Assembly: GCA_038258425.1 (NCBI GenBank)
Contig: JBBSPV010000046.1
Location: forward strand, 1-28,831
Direction of reading: 5' to 3'
DNA: 28,831 nucleotides
DNA from: DATLGB01 sp038258425
GTDB lineage: Bacteria > Actinomycetota > Thermoleophilia > Solirubrobacterales > Solirubrobacteraceae
Made by a program: the position numbers and the translations under genes
The notes under the pieces: generated by a model
The model's database searches: none
Told to the model about the DNA's origin: nothing
Seen by the model: only the letters and a program-made list of their open reading frames with translations
Part shown: in pieces, positions 5,989 to 16,205 of the stretch
Layout: each line of letters starts with the position of its first letter
How positions within the stretch are numbered: position 1 is the stretch's first letter

Positions 5989-6949
5989 CGGACGGGCTCG
6001 CGAACACCGCGTCGTCGAGCTCCGCCGCGCCCGGGCTCACGCGCAGCTCCTCGGGGCGGACGCGGGCTCCCGGCCCGCCGTGGACGTCGTCGGGCACCTG
6101 CTCGCCGTGCAGGCGCAGGACGGGCCGGCCGCGGCACGGGCGCTCACGGTGCGCGGCGCCACGGACCTCGCCGGAGAGGGCCTCGTGCTGGCCTGGCTCG
6201 TGCGCGGCACCCTGCACCTCGTCCGCGCGGAGGACTTCGCCTGGCTGCACGGGCTCACGGCGCCCACCCAGGTGGCCGGGAATGCCCGGCGGCTCGCGCA
6301 GGAGGGCGTGCCCCCCGCGGACGCCGAGCGGGGCGTCGCGGCCGTCCTCGCCGCCCTGGCCGCCGAGGGGTCCCTCCCGCGGGCTCGGGTGGCCGCGGCG
6401 CTCGACGCGGCCGGCGTGCGCAGCGCGGGGCAGGCCACGCCGCACGTGCTGCTGCTCGCGGCCCTGCGCGGCCGGATCGCCTTCGACCCGCGCACACGGG
6501 AGGCGGTCGCCGTGCCCGAGCCGCCCGGGCCGCTCGAGGGCGAGGCGCGCGACCGCGCCTTGGGCGAGCTCGCCCGCCGCTACCTGCGGGCGCACGCCCC
6601 GGCCGACGCCCGCGACCTCGCCCGCTGGGCCGGCCTCCCGCTGCGCGACGCCCGTCGGGGGCTCGAGACCTTGACGTCGCCGGGCGACCGCAAGCGCCCT
6701 CACGCCCGGGTCGCGCCGCGCCTGCTCGGTGCCTTCGATCCCTACCTGCTCGACTGGCGCGACCGGTCCCACGCCGTCGCGGCGCGGCACGCGCGCGCGG
6801 TCGCGCCGGGCGGCGGCATCGTCCGCGGCGTCGCGACGGTCGACGGCCGGGTGGTCGGCACCTGGACGCGTCGGGAGGGGATCACGTGGCTCGGGCGCCG
6901 GCCGTCCGCGGCGGATCGGGCGGCGCTGGAAGGCCAACGGCCCGAGTGA
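5975..6949 (+). CDS. AlkZ-like winged-helix DNA glycosylase family protein (HTH_42)
   Basis: 324 residues of the winged-helix HTH_42 family, which includes AlkZ and YcaQ, bacterial glycosylases that release bulky or interstrand-crosslinked alkylated bases. The N-terminal block VVGHLLAVQAQDG carries Q46-A-Q48, matching the Q-phi-Q catalytic motif of the AlkZ-like branch rather than the Q-phi-D of YcaQ. It is followed by LVRGTLHLVRAEDFAWLHGL, another family hallmark. The C-terminal part (LLGAFDPYLLDWRDRSHAV ... GGGIVRGVATVDGRVVGTW) is also typical. Start GTG 5975 overlaps the preceding gene by 14 nt; no downstream start preserves the N-terminal helix, but the exact start is uncertain. The substrate cannot be predicted; many family members lack known activity. 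Confidence 0.8.
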   Translation: MPAADGRAREHRVVELRRARAHAQLLGADAGSRPAVDVVGHLLAVQAQDGPAAARALTVRGATDLAGEGLVLAWLVRGTLHLVRAEDFAWLHGLTAPTQVAGNARRLAQEGVPPADAERGVAAVLAALAAEGSLPRARVAAALDAAGVRSAGQATPHVLLLAALRGRIAFDPRTREAVAVPEPPGPLEGEARDRALGELARRYLRAHAPADARDLARWAGLPLRDARRGLETLTSPGDRKRPHARVAPRLLGAFDPYLLDWRDRSHAVAARHARAVAPGGGIVRGVATVDGRVVGTWTRREGITWLGRRPSAADRAALEGQRPE

Positions 6950-6988
6950 CCGCACTTCCGGCCGCCGAGCGACCGGTTCTGCGGTCAC
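6946..6988. terminator. 9-bp inverted repeat at a convergent gene end
   Basis: GTGACCGCA (6946-6954) and TGCGGTCAC (6980-6988) are perfect complements with a 25-nt loop. The left arm includes the TGA of the AlkZ-like gene; the facing minus-strand gene ends at 7023. Probable bidirectional terminator. Confidence 0.55.
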
Positions 6989-7022
6989 AGCCCCGGCGCG
7001 GCCTCAAACCGGTGCGCGGCGA

Positions 7023-7343
7023 TCAGAAGGCCGTGCGGCGGCCGCCGGCGTAGTCGCCCGCCTCGCGCACGTAGCGGGCGAAGGCGGCGTCGCCGACGAT
7101 GCGGACGTCCCACACCTCCGGCTGCTCCGGCGCGGCGCCCACCGCGAGGTCGGTGATCCAGCTCGTCCCGCCGTCGTAGAGGTCGGCGAGCTCGTCGACG
7201 GTGAACGGGCCGCCGAGCCGGCGGCGCAGCTCCTCCACGACGCGCTCCGTCACGCGATCGAGCGCCGGGCGCAGCTCGGGCGGCGCGTCGCGCAGGCGGC
7301 GCGTCCCCTCCTCCCACTGCGGCATCGCGGTCTCGTAGGGCAC
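7023..7343 (-). CDS. Unknown conserved-looking 106-residue soluble protein
   Basis: Small mixed-charge protein without membrane segments. Visible features are a long helix (PPELRPALDRVTERVVEELRRRL), FTVDELADLYDGGTSWITDLA, then VWDVRIVGDAAFARYVREAGDY. I do not recognise the family. GTG 7343 is chosen because TACTGT ends 7 nt upstream (leaderless pattern); ATG 7325 is the alternative. It lies 40 nt after ftsB on the same strand, so it may also be read from the upstream genes. In many Actinobacteria a conserved small protein follows ftsB at this locus, but I cannot show this is the same one. Confidence 0.65.
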   Translation of the reverse strand: MPYETAMPQWEEGTRRLRDAPPELRPALDRVTERVVEELRRRLGGPFTVDELADLYDGGTSWITDLAVGAAPEQPEVWDVRIVGDAAFARYVREAGDYAGGRRTAF

Positions 7344-7350
7344 GCCGCGC

Positions 7351-7356
7351 ACAGTA
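7351..7356 (-). promoter_or_regulatory. -10-like box TACTGT for the 7023-7343 gene
   Basis: TACTGT is followed by 7 nt and GTG 7343. This fits the leaderless pattern seen at other genes in the window; no -35 is evident. Confidence 0.4.
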
Positions 7357-7383
7357 GACCGCCTGCACCCGCGTGCGGTGGGC

Positions 7384-7710
7384 TCAGCGGTCAGGCAGCC
7401 CGGTGACGACGAAGGGCTTCTCACCGGCGCGGACCATCCCCAGGCGGCGCGCCTGGAGCTCGAGCGTCGAGGCCTTGCGCAGCTGCGCCCGGCGCTCGCG
7501 CAGCACAGCGGTGGCGCGCTCGAGCTTGGCCACCTGCGCCGTGCGCTGCTTGGACTCGCGCCACGTCGAGACCCACGAGGCGGTCGGCCCGATGTAGAGG
7601 TAGAGCACGAGGGCGAGGACGGCCAGCAGGGCGCAGCGGCCCAGCCGGTCCCATCGGATGCCTGGGCGCGGCGACCCGGCGGGGCGCCTCGCGGTCGTGG
7701 CGGCGGCCAT
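7384..7710 (-). CDS. ftsB: Septum formation initiator, FtsB/DivIC family
   Basis: A 108-residue bitopic division protein. A short basic cytoplasmic N-terminus precedes one membrane helix at about 26-45 (CALLAVLALVLYLYIGPTA), then a coiled coil at about 50-88 (ESKQRTAQVAKLERATAVL, then RERRAQLRKASTLELQARR) and the family ending LGMVRAGEKPFVV. Members form the FtsQ-FtsB-FtsL divisome subcomplex. The position directly after eno is the usual actinobacterial arrangement (Rv1023-Rv1024 in M. tuberculosis). ATG 7710 has GAAGGG as a possible ribosome site. The symbol could equally be divIC. Confidence 0.88.
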   Translation of the reverse strand: MAAATTARRPAGSPRPGIRWDRLGRCALLAVLALVLYLYIGPTASWVSTWRESKQRTAQVAKLERATAVLRERRAQLRKASTLELQARRLGMVRAGEKPFVVTGLPDR

Positions 7711-7773
7711 CTTGCGCCCTTCGTTCGGCGCCCGCAGCGACCTTCCTGCTGCAGGCGATCGTGCGCCGGACGG

Positions 7774-9051
7774 TCAGGCGCCGCGGAACGCGCCGCGCCC
7801 GGGGAACTCGGCCCGATCGCCGAGCGCCTCCTCGATGCGCAGCAGCTGGTTGTACTTCGCGACCCGATCCGACCGCGACGGCGCGCCGGTCTTGATCTGA
7901 CCACAGCCCGTGGCGACGGCGAGGTCGGCGATCGTCGTGTCCTCCGTCTCGCCCGAGCGGTGGCTCATGACCGCGCCGTAGCCGGCCCGACGGGCCATGT
8001 CGACGGCGGCGAGGGTCTCAGTCAGCGTGCCGATCTGGTTGACCTTGACGAGGATGGAGTTCGCGACGCCCGCGTCGATGCCCCGCTGCAGGCGCTCGGT
8101 GTTCGTCACGAAGAGATCGTCCCCGACGAGCTGCAGCGAGCCGCCGAGGCGATCGGTGAGCACCTTCCAGCCGTCCCAGTCCTCCTCGTCCATGCCGTCC
8201 TCGAGGGAGACGATCGGGTAGCGGCCGGCCACGTCGGCCCAGTAGTCGGCCAGCTCGCCCGCCGACAGCTTGCGACCCTCGTGCACGAGGTCGTAGCCGC
8301 CGTCCGCGTAGATCTCGCTCGTCGCCGGGTCAAGTGCGATCGCCACGTCGGCGCCAGGCGTGTAGCCGGCGGCCTCGATGCCCGCCACGAGCGCCTCCAG
8401 CGCCGCCTCGTTGGACTCGAGATCGGGGGCGAAGCCACCCTCGTCGCCGACGCCGCCGCCCAGCCCGCGCCCGGAGAGCCACGCCTTGAGGTGGTGGAAG
8501 ACCTCCGTGCCCATCCGCAGGCAGTCCGTGAACGACGCAGCCCCGAGGGGGACGACCATGAACTCCTGGAAGTCGACGGAGTTGTCCGCGTGCGCGCCGC
8601 CGTTGAGGACGTTCATCATCGGCACGGGGAGCACGCGCGCCTCCTCGCCGCCGAGGTAGCGCCACAGCGGCTGGCCCTCCTCCAGCGCCGCGGCGCGCGC
8701 GGCGGCGAGCGAGACGCCGAGGACGGCGTTGGCGCCCAGGCGCGCCTTGTTCGGCGTCCCGTCGAGCTCGATCAGGGCCTGGTCGAGCGCCGCCTGCTCG
8801 AGCGCATCCATCCCGGCGACGGCGCCGGCGATCTCGCCGTTGACGTTGGCGACCGCCTGCGTGACGCCCTTGCCCATGTACGCGTCGCCGCCGTCGCGCA
8901 GCTCCGTCGCCTCGAACTCCCCCGTGGAGGCCCCGGAGGGCACAGCCGCGCGGGCGGACGCCCCCGAGCGCAGCGCGATCTCCACCTCCACCGTCGGATT
9001 GCCCCGGGAGTCGAGGATCTGGCGGGCGTGGACGGCGTCGATCTGGCTCAC
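7774..9051 (-). CDS. eno: Enolase (phosphopyruvate hydratase)
   Basis: Interconverts 2-phosphoglycerate and phosphoenolpyruvate in glycolysis/gluconeogenesis. 425 residues, normal length. Motifs in order: HARQILDSRGNPTVEVE, VPSGASTGEFEATELRDG, VLNGGAHADNSVDFQEFM, SLEDGMDEEDW, GDDLFVTN, ILVKVNQIGTLTET, and the signature SHRSGETEDTTIADLAV with the downstream GQIKTGAPSRSDR. The catalytic acid/base residues of these blocks are intact. GTG 9051 overlaps the mazG stop as GTGA, with AGGAG further upstream, so it is translated as part of the mazG message. Confidence 0.98.
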   Translation of the reverse strand: MSQIDAVHARQILDSRGNPTVEVEIALRSGASARAAVPSGASTGEFEATELRDGGDAYMGKGVTQAVANVNGEIAGAVAGMDALEQAALDQALIELDGTPNKARLGANAVLGVSLAAARAAALEEGQPLWRYLGGEEARVLPVPMMNVLNGGAHADNSVDFQEFMVVPLGAASFTDCLRMGTEVFHHLKAWLSGRGLGGGVGDEGGFAPDLESNEAALEALVAGIEAAGYTPGADVAIALDPATSEIYADGGYDLVHEGRKLSAGELADYWADVAGRYPIVSLEDGMDEEDWDGWKVLTDRLGGSLQLVGDDLFVTNTERLQRGIDAGVANSILVKVNQIGTLTETLAAVDMARRAGYGAVMSHRSGETEDTTIADLAVATGCGQIKTGAPSRSDRVAKYNQLLRIEEALGDRAEFPGRGAFRGA

Positions 9052-9842
9052 GGCGGGGGGGCTCCTGACTCGGGCGCCTGCAGGCGGGCGCGGGCGTAGT
9101 AGCCGAGCTGGCTCTCGGGGTCCAGATCGTCCCAGGCCCGGCCGTCGGACGCCGCGAGGTCCTCTGCGGTCTCGACGCGGCCGCGGAAGCGGTCGCTCGC
9201 GGCGCGCAACGCCAGCTCCGGATCGACCCTGAGCTTGCGGGCGACGTTGACGGCGGCGAAGAGCACGTCGCCGACCTCGTGGAAGCGCGCCTCGCGCGAC
9301 GACGCGGCGCGCAGCTCCTCGAGCTCCGCCTCCACGGCGTCGTAGGGCACATGACCGAGGTCGAAGCCCGTCGAGGCGGCGCGGCGCTGCACCTTGCGCG
9401 CGAGCAGGGGGCCCGGGAGGTTCTCCGGCACCTCGCCGAAGATCCCGGGCTCGCGGCCGGTCTCCGCGGCCTTGATCGCGTCCCAGTTGCGCAGGACCTC
9501 CCCGGCGTCGGCCACCTCCGTCTCGGCGAAGACGTGCGGATGGCGGCGGATGAGCTTCTGGCGGCAGTGCTCGGCGACCTCGGCCAGCGAGCCCGTCCCG
9601 CGCTCCTCGAGGAGCAGCGCGAGGAAGTGGACCTGGAAGAGCACGTCGCCGAGCTCGTCGAGGACCTTCGTGTCGTCACCGTCCTGCGCCGCGGCGGCCA
9701 GCTCGTAGGCCTCCTCGACGGTGTGGGGGACGATGGAGCGCTCGTCCTGCTCGCGGTCCCACGGGCACTCGGTCCGCAGCCGCCGCGTCAGCTCGTCCAG
9801 GGCGCGGACGGCGTCGGCGGCGGCCTGCGGGTCCGACGCCAC
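9048..9842 (-). CDS. mazG: Nucleoside triphosphate pyrophosphohydrolase MazG
   Basis: House-cleaning enzyme that hydrolyses (non-canonical) NTPs to NMP and pyrophosphate. 264 residues with two MazG domains, as in E. coli MazG. Domain 1 has CPWDREQDERS, VEEAYEL and DELGDVLFQVHF (metal-binding ExxE/ExxD residues); the middle has KLIRRHPHVFAE and NWDAIKAAE; domain 2 has FHEVGDVLFAAVNVARKL. GTG 9842 overlaps the preceding TAG (TAGTG) and gives the expected N-terminus; a frame open further upstream is antisense-free read-through of the neighbour and is not coding. Downstream it overlaps eno by 4 nt. Confidence 0.95.
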   Translation of the reverse strand: MASDPQAAADAVRALDELTRRLRTECPWDREQDERSIVPHTVEEAYELAAAAQDGDDTKVLDELGDVLFQVHFLALLLEERGTGSLAEVAEHCRQKLIRRHPHVFAETEVADAGEVLRNWDAIKAAETGREPGIFGEVPENLPGPLLARKVQRRAASTGFDLGHVPYDAVEAELEELRAASSREARFHEVGDVLFAAVNVARKLRVDPELALRAASDRFRGRVETAEDLAASDGRAWDDLDPESQLGYYARARLQAPESGAPPP

Positions 9843-11014
9843 TACTGGGTCGGCGCGGGCTGCGGGGCCTGCTGCTGCTGCTGGCCCTGGCCGGGCTGGG
9901 TGGCCGGCGTCGGCGTCGCCTTCGGACCGTCCTTGCAGTCCGACGTCTCGTAGGCCTTGGCGCAGTCCGTCTTGGCCTTCCACTTCTTCTGGAACTTCTT
10001 GACGAAGTCGTTGAGCGCCTTCTGCTGGCCCTGGGAGACGAGCAGCTGCTTGATCGTCGTCTCCGCCTGTGCCTGCGACTGCTGCGAGGCCTTGGTGATC
10101 TTGGTGACCTGGAAGACGTAGTAGCCGAACTGCGTCTTGACCGGCCCCCGCAGCTTGCCCTTCTCGGCCGAGAAGATCGCCGTGTCGAACGCCTTCTCCT
10201 GCTGGCCCTTGGCCACGGAGGCGAGCTTGCCGCCCTGGGCCTTCGAGGCCTGGTCGATGGACACGCGCTTGGCGACCTTCGCGAAGGACTCGCCGCCCTG
10301 GACGGCCGCCTTGGCCTTGACCGCCTGGGCCCGCGTCTTGGTCAGGATCACGAGCAGGTCGCGCCGCTCGGGCTGGGCGAAGCGCGCCTTGTTCTTCGCG
10401 TAGTAGTCCGCGACCTCCTTGTCCGTGACGGTGCCGGCGTCCTTGGTCACCTTGTCGCGGATCTTCTTGGTGAGCAGGCCGAGCTTGACGTTGAGCCGCA
10501 GGTCGGCCTCGGACTGGCCCGACTGCTTGAGGAACTTCTGGTAGTCGGCGTCCTTGGGGAACGACTGCTGCTTCTGCGTCTCGAAGGCCTTCTTGACCTC
10601 GGCGTCGGTGACCTTGACGCCCAGGTCGGCCGCCTCGCCCTGCAGCCACTGGTAGGAGATCAGCAGCTGCATGACCTGGGTCTTGAGCTGCTTGGCCTCC
10701 TGCTTGCACTGGGTCTTGAGCTGGGCGTCGGTCGTCTTGGCCTGGCCCTTGCCGGGCGCCGGCAGCGCCTTGCGCTTGGCGGCGATGCAGGCCTTGAAGT
10801 CCGGCGGATCCGGCGCCACCGCCCCGGGCGTGCCGCTGGACTTCGCGGCGACGCCGAGCCAGTGGTCGTAGTCGGACTTCTTGATGTCGGAGGCGCCGTC
10901 GACGGTGGCGACCTCGTCGCCCGGGACGCCGCCGCAGCCGGCGACGAGCGCGGCGCAGACGGCCATCAGGCCGAGGAGGGCGGCGGATCGGCGGAGAAGG
11001 GTTCGTGGCTGCAT
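9842..11014 (-). CDS. Parvulin/SurA-like lipoprotein (peptidyl-prolyl isomerase family)
   Basis: 390 residues. A lipoprotein signal peptide ends at LVAGC (Cys27), so the protein is probably anchored on the outer face of the membrane. Residues about 40-210 resemble the SurA N-terminal chaperone domain. Residues about 214-306 match a parvulin domain (GESFAKVAKRVSID, GGKLASVAKGQQEKAF, then GPVKTQFGYYVFQVTKI). Both His residues usual in active parvulins are replaced (Val222 and Tyr299), so isomerase activity is doubtful and a PrsA-like foldase role is more likely. The tail is low-complexity (Gln-run, Pro-rich). The protein is unusually rich in Lys and Gln compared with its Arg/Ala-rich neighbours. 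M. tuberculosis has a lipoprotein gene (lpqU) in a similar slot, but it is not obviously the same family. Confidence 0.85.
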   Translation of the reverse strand: MQPRTLLRRSAALLGLMAVCAALVAGCGGVPGDEVATVDGASDIKKSDYDHWLGVAAKSSGTPGAVAPDPPDFKACIAAKRKALPAPGKGQAKTTDAQLKTQCKQEAKQLKTQVMQLLISYQWLQGEAADLGVKVTDAEVKKAFETQKQQSFPKDADYQKFLKQSGQSEADLRLNVKLGLLTKKIRDKVTKDAGTVTDKEVADYYAKNKARFAQPERRDLLVILTKTRAQAVKAKAAVQGGESFAKVAKRVSIDQASKAQGGKLASVAKGQQEKAFDTAIFSAEKGKLRGPVKTQFGYYVFQVTKITKASQQSQAQAETTIKQLLVSQGQQKALNDFVKKFQKKWKAKTDCAKAYETSDCKDGPKATPTPATQPGQGQQQQQAPQPAPTQ

Positions 11015-11024
11015 GCGACGCCCG

Positions 11025-11063
11025 AGGCTAGGAGGTTCTGCGGGTCTTCAGGCAACCTTCAGG
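11025..11063 (-). promoter_or_regulatory. Promoter with 11-bp-period direct repeat upstream of the parvulin lipoprotein
   Basis: On the minus strand TAGCCT (11030-11025) is followed by 10 nt and ATG 11014. In plus-strand orientation CTTCAGG occurs at 11046-11052 and again at 11057-11063, exactly 11 bp apart, and the nearer copy falls on the -35 position. Such helically phased direct repeats are typical of OmpR/PhoB-family response-regulator sites. Confidence 0.45.
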
Positions 11064-11078
11064 TTCGGCGGCGGGCAC

Positions 11079-14399
<3,321 letters not shown>

Positions 14400-14420
14400 G
14401 GCTTACGGGCACGCCGAACG

Positions 14421-14459
14421 GCCGCGCTGAACGCGCGGCGGGGTGCTCCTGTGAGTCTA
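14421..14459 (-). promoter_or_regulatory. Putative mfd promoter and leader hairpin
   Basis: On the minus strand TAGACT (14459-14454) begins with the TAG stop codon of pth; transcription from it would give a leader of about 48 nt before mfd. The leader contains a 7-bp hairpin (GCCGCGC, 14421-14427, with GCGCGGC, 14433-14439, 5-nt loop). The hairpin could be a terminator of pth or an attenuator of mfd. Confidence 0.4.
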
Positions 14460-15032
14460 GGTCGCGGCGGTGACGGCGCGCTCGACCTCGTCGGCCGCGC
14501 GGTCGACGAGGTCGGCGACCTCCGCCGGGCTCTGGCGCCAGCGCCCGAGCACGTGGGCGGAAACGATCTCGGGGTCCGTGGAGTCCGGCCGGCCGACGCC
14601 GACGCGCAGGCGGTGGAAGTCACCGGAGCCGAGCTCGCGGCGCAGCGACTTCAGCCCGTTGTGGCCGGCGAGACCGCCCCCGACGCGCAGCCGGACGTCG
14701 CCGAAGGCCAGGTCGATCTCGTCGTGGACGACGAGCACCCGGTCGAGCTCGACCTTGAAGGCGCCCCGGGCCGGCCCGACGCTGCGGCCCGAGTCGTTCA
14801 TCCACGTCTGGGGCATGAGGACGGCGACCCGCGGGCGGGCGGGTGGGATCGGTATGCGGCCCTCCGTGAGCTCGCCCTGGAACTTCTTGCGCGGCCGGCC
14901 GAGGTCCCAGCGGTCATTGAGCCGGCGGGCGACCTCGAAGCCGACGTTGTGCGGCGTGCGCTCGTAGGCCGCGCCCGGGTTGCCGAGCCCGACCACGAGC
15001 CAGTCGGCGGGTGCGACCCCGCCGAAGCTCAC
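14457..15032 (-). CDS. pth: Peptidyl-tRNA hydrolase
   Basis: Recycles tRNA by cleaving peptidyl-tRNAs that drop off ribosomes. 191 residues, normal for bacterial Pth. Key residues are present: GLGNPG (Asn18), catalytic His28 in TPHNVGF, PQTWMNDSG, VVHDEIDLAFG (catalytic-site Asp) and GGGLAGHNGLKSL. GTG 15032 lies 32 nt after the rplY stop; the pair rplY-pth is classical in bacteria and is co-transcribed here in all likelihood. Confidence 0.97.
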   Translation of the reverse strand: MSFGGVAPADWLVVGLGNPGAAYERTPHNVGFEVARRLNDRWDLGRPRKKFQGELTEGRIPIPPARPRVAVLMPQTWMNDSGRSVGPARGAFKVELDRVLVVHDEIDLAFGDVRLRVGGGLAGHNGLKSLRRELGSGDFHRLRVGVGRPDSTDPEIVSAHVLGRWRQSPAEVADLVDRAADEVERAVTAAT

Positions 15033-15064
15033 CGCGCCGCCCGGGACCCGCCGGGGCGGGGCAC

Positions 15065-15766
15065 CTACTCGGTGTCGCCGCCGCTGGAGGAGGCGGCGTC
15101 GTCGGACGTCGCGCCCTCGGCCTGCGCCTCGGCGGCGGCCTGGTCGGCCTCGTCGCCGACGAGCTCGGTCTCCGTCTCGATCTCGTCCTCGACGGGCTCG
15201 AGCGTCGGGGGGGTGACCGTCGCGATCACGACGGACTCCGGATCGTCGACGAAGGTCACGCCGGCCGGCGGGGTGACCGACGACAGCAGCAGCGTGTCGT
15301 TGATCTGCAGGCTGGAGACGTCGACCTGGATGCCGTCCGGGATGTCGCCGGGCAGCGCCTCGACCGTCACCTCCCGGTGCTCCTGGGACAGCACGCCGCC
15401 CTCGACGACGCCGGGCGCCTCGTCGGCGCCGAGCAGCTCGATCGAGACGGGCGCCTGGATGGCGACGTCCATGCGGACGCGCAGGAGGTCGGCGTGGAGG
15501 ATCTCCCCGCGCACGGGGTGGCGCTGGACGTCCTTGACGACGACGTTCTCCGTCGAACCGCCCTCGAGCTTGACCTCGAGCACGGCGTGCGCGTCACGCA
15601 GCGTGTTGCGCAGGATCCGCGCATCCACCTCGAAGGAGATCGGGTCGTCGCCGCCGCCGTAGATGACGCCGGGGACGCGGCCGGCGCGGCGCAGGCGGCG
15701 CACCGCGCGCGAGCCGTGCTCGACGCGGGGGGCGAGGTCGAGGGAGGGGGAATCCTTGGAGGCCAT
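15065..15766 (-). CDS. rplY: Ribosomal protein bL25, Ctc form
   Basis: 5S-rRNA-binding protein of the large subunit. 233 residues: the N-terminal L25 domain (about 1-95, GSRAVRRLRRAGRVPGVIYG, HADLLRVRMD) and the C-terminal TL5/Ctc beta domain (about 96-190, VSIELLGADEAPGV, VDVSSLQINDTLLLSSV). A Glu/Ala/Ser-rich acidic tail follows (EDEIETETELVGDEADQAAA and on), typical of actinobacterial Ctc. ATG 15766 is preceded by TAGAGT ending 11 nt upstream. Some naming schemes call this gene ctc. Confidence 0.95.
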   Translation of the reverse strand: MASKDSPSLDLAPRVEHGSRAVRRLRRAGRVPGVIYGGGDDPISFEVDARILRNTLRDAHAVLEVKLEGGSTENVVVKDVQRHPVRGEILHADLLRVRMDVAIQAPVSIELLGADEAPGVVEGGVLSQEHREVTVEALPGDIPDGIQVDVSSLQINDTLLLSSVTPPAGVTFVDDPESVVIATVTPPTLEPVEDEIETETELVGDEADQAAAEAQAEGATSDDAASSSGGDTE

Positions 15767-15777
15767 GACGGCGCGCC

Positions 15778-15783
15778 ACTCTA
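15778..15783 (-). promoter_or_regulatory. -10-like box TAGAGT for rplY
   Basis: TAGAGT is followed by 11 nt and ATG 15766, giving a leaderless or very short-leader transcript for rplY-pth. No -35 consensus is visible. Confidence 0.45.
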
Positions 15784-15795
15784 GCGGCAGGGGTT

Positions 15796-15822
15796 CCCCG
15801 GACCGGGGTCCGTGGGTACTCT
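15796..15822 (+). promoter_or_regulatory. Divergent promoter for the 15830 gene with a palindrome
   Basis: TACTCT (15817-15822) is followed by 7 nt and GTG 15830, a leaderless pattern. Just upstream GGACC-GG-GGTCC (15800-15811) is palindromic and lies between this box and the rplY promoter, where it could act as a shared operator or be chance in GC-rich DNA. Confidence 0.4.
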
Positions 15823-15829
15823 CTGTCAC

Positions 15830-16168
15830 GTGGGAGCGGATACCGAGCTCGTCCTGCTGTTCGGGGGGTTGCACCTCGTCGCGCTGTTGGCCGGGTGCGG
15901 CCTGTTCTGGATGTTCCTGAAGTCGGAGACCGTGGCTCCCTGGGAGCCCACCGACGACGACGAGGACGGCGGCGGCGGCGGCGGGAACGACCGCCTGCGC
16001 GAGCCGCCGAAGCCGCCGCGCCCCGGTGGTGTCCCCCTGCCCGACGCGACCCCGTCGGCCGAGCGCTTCCGCGGTCCCGGCCGCCTCGCCGACCGCCACC
16101 CCTTCCCCGTGCGCCGGCCGGTGCACGATCCGGCTCCGAGCCGGACGCCGCACCGCGTGGGCCGCTGA
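15830..16168 (+). CDS. Unknown small membrane protein with Gly/Asp- and Pro/Arg-rich tail (112 aa)
   Basis: One membrane helix at about 6-30 (ELVLLFGGLHLVALLAGCGLFW), then an acidic Asp/Glu/Gly run (DDDEDGGGGGGND) and a Pro/Arg-rich disordered tail. It is the only plus-strand protein gene between 7 and 20 kb. GTG 15830 fits the TACTCT box 7 nt upstream; GTG 15812 is an alternative. I do not recognise a family. The predicted topology is N-terminus out, tail in, judging by the charges after the helix, but this is weak. Confidence 0.6.
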   Translation: MGADTELVLLFGGLHLVALLAGCGLFWMFLKSETVAPWEPTDDDEDGGGGGGNDRLREPPKPPRPGGVPLPDATPSAERFRGPGRLADRHPFPVRRPVHDPAPSRTPHRVGR

Positions 16169-16172
16169 GCCG

Positions 16173-16204
16173 ACCGCCCTCCGCGAGTGGCGTGCGGAAG
16201 CGGT
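16173..16204. terminator. Interrupted hairpin between convergent genes
   Basis: ACCGC..TCCGC (16173-16184) pairs with GCGGA.GCGGT (16194-16204) around a 9-nt loop, with a small internal bulge. It starts 5 nt after the stop of the 15830 gene and ends just before the stop of the facing minus-strand gene. Confidence 0.55.
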
Positions 16205-16205
16205 T

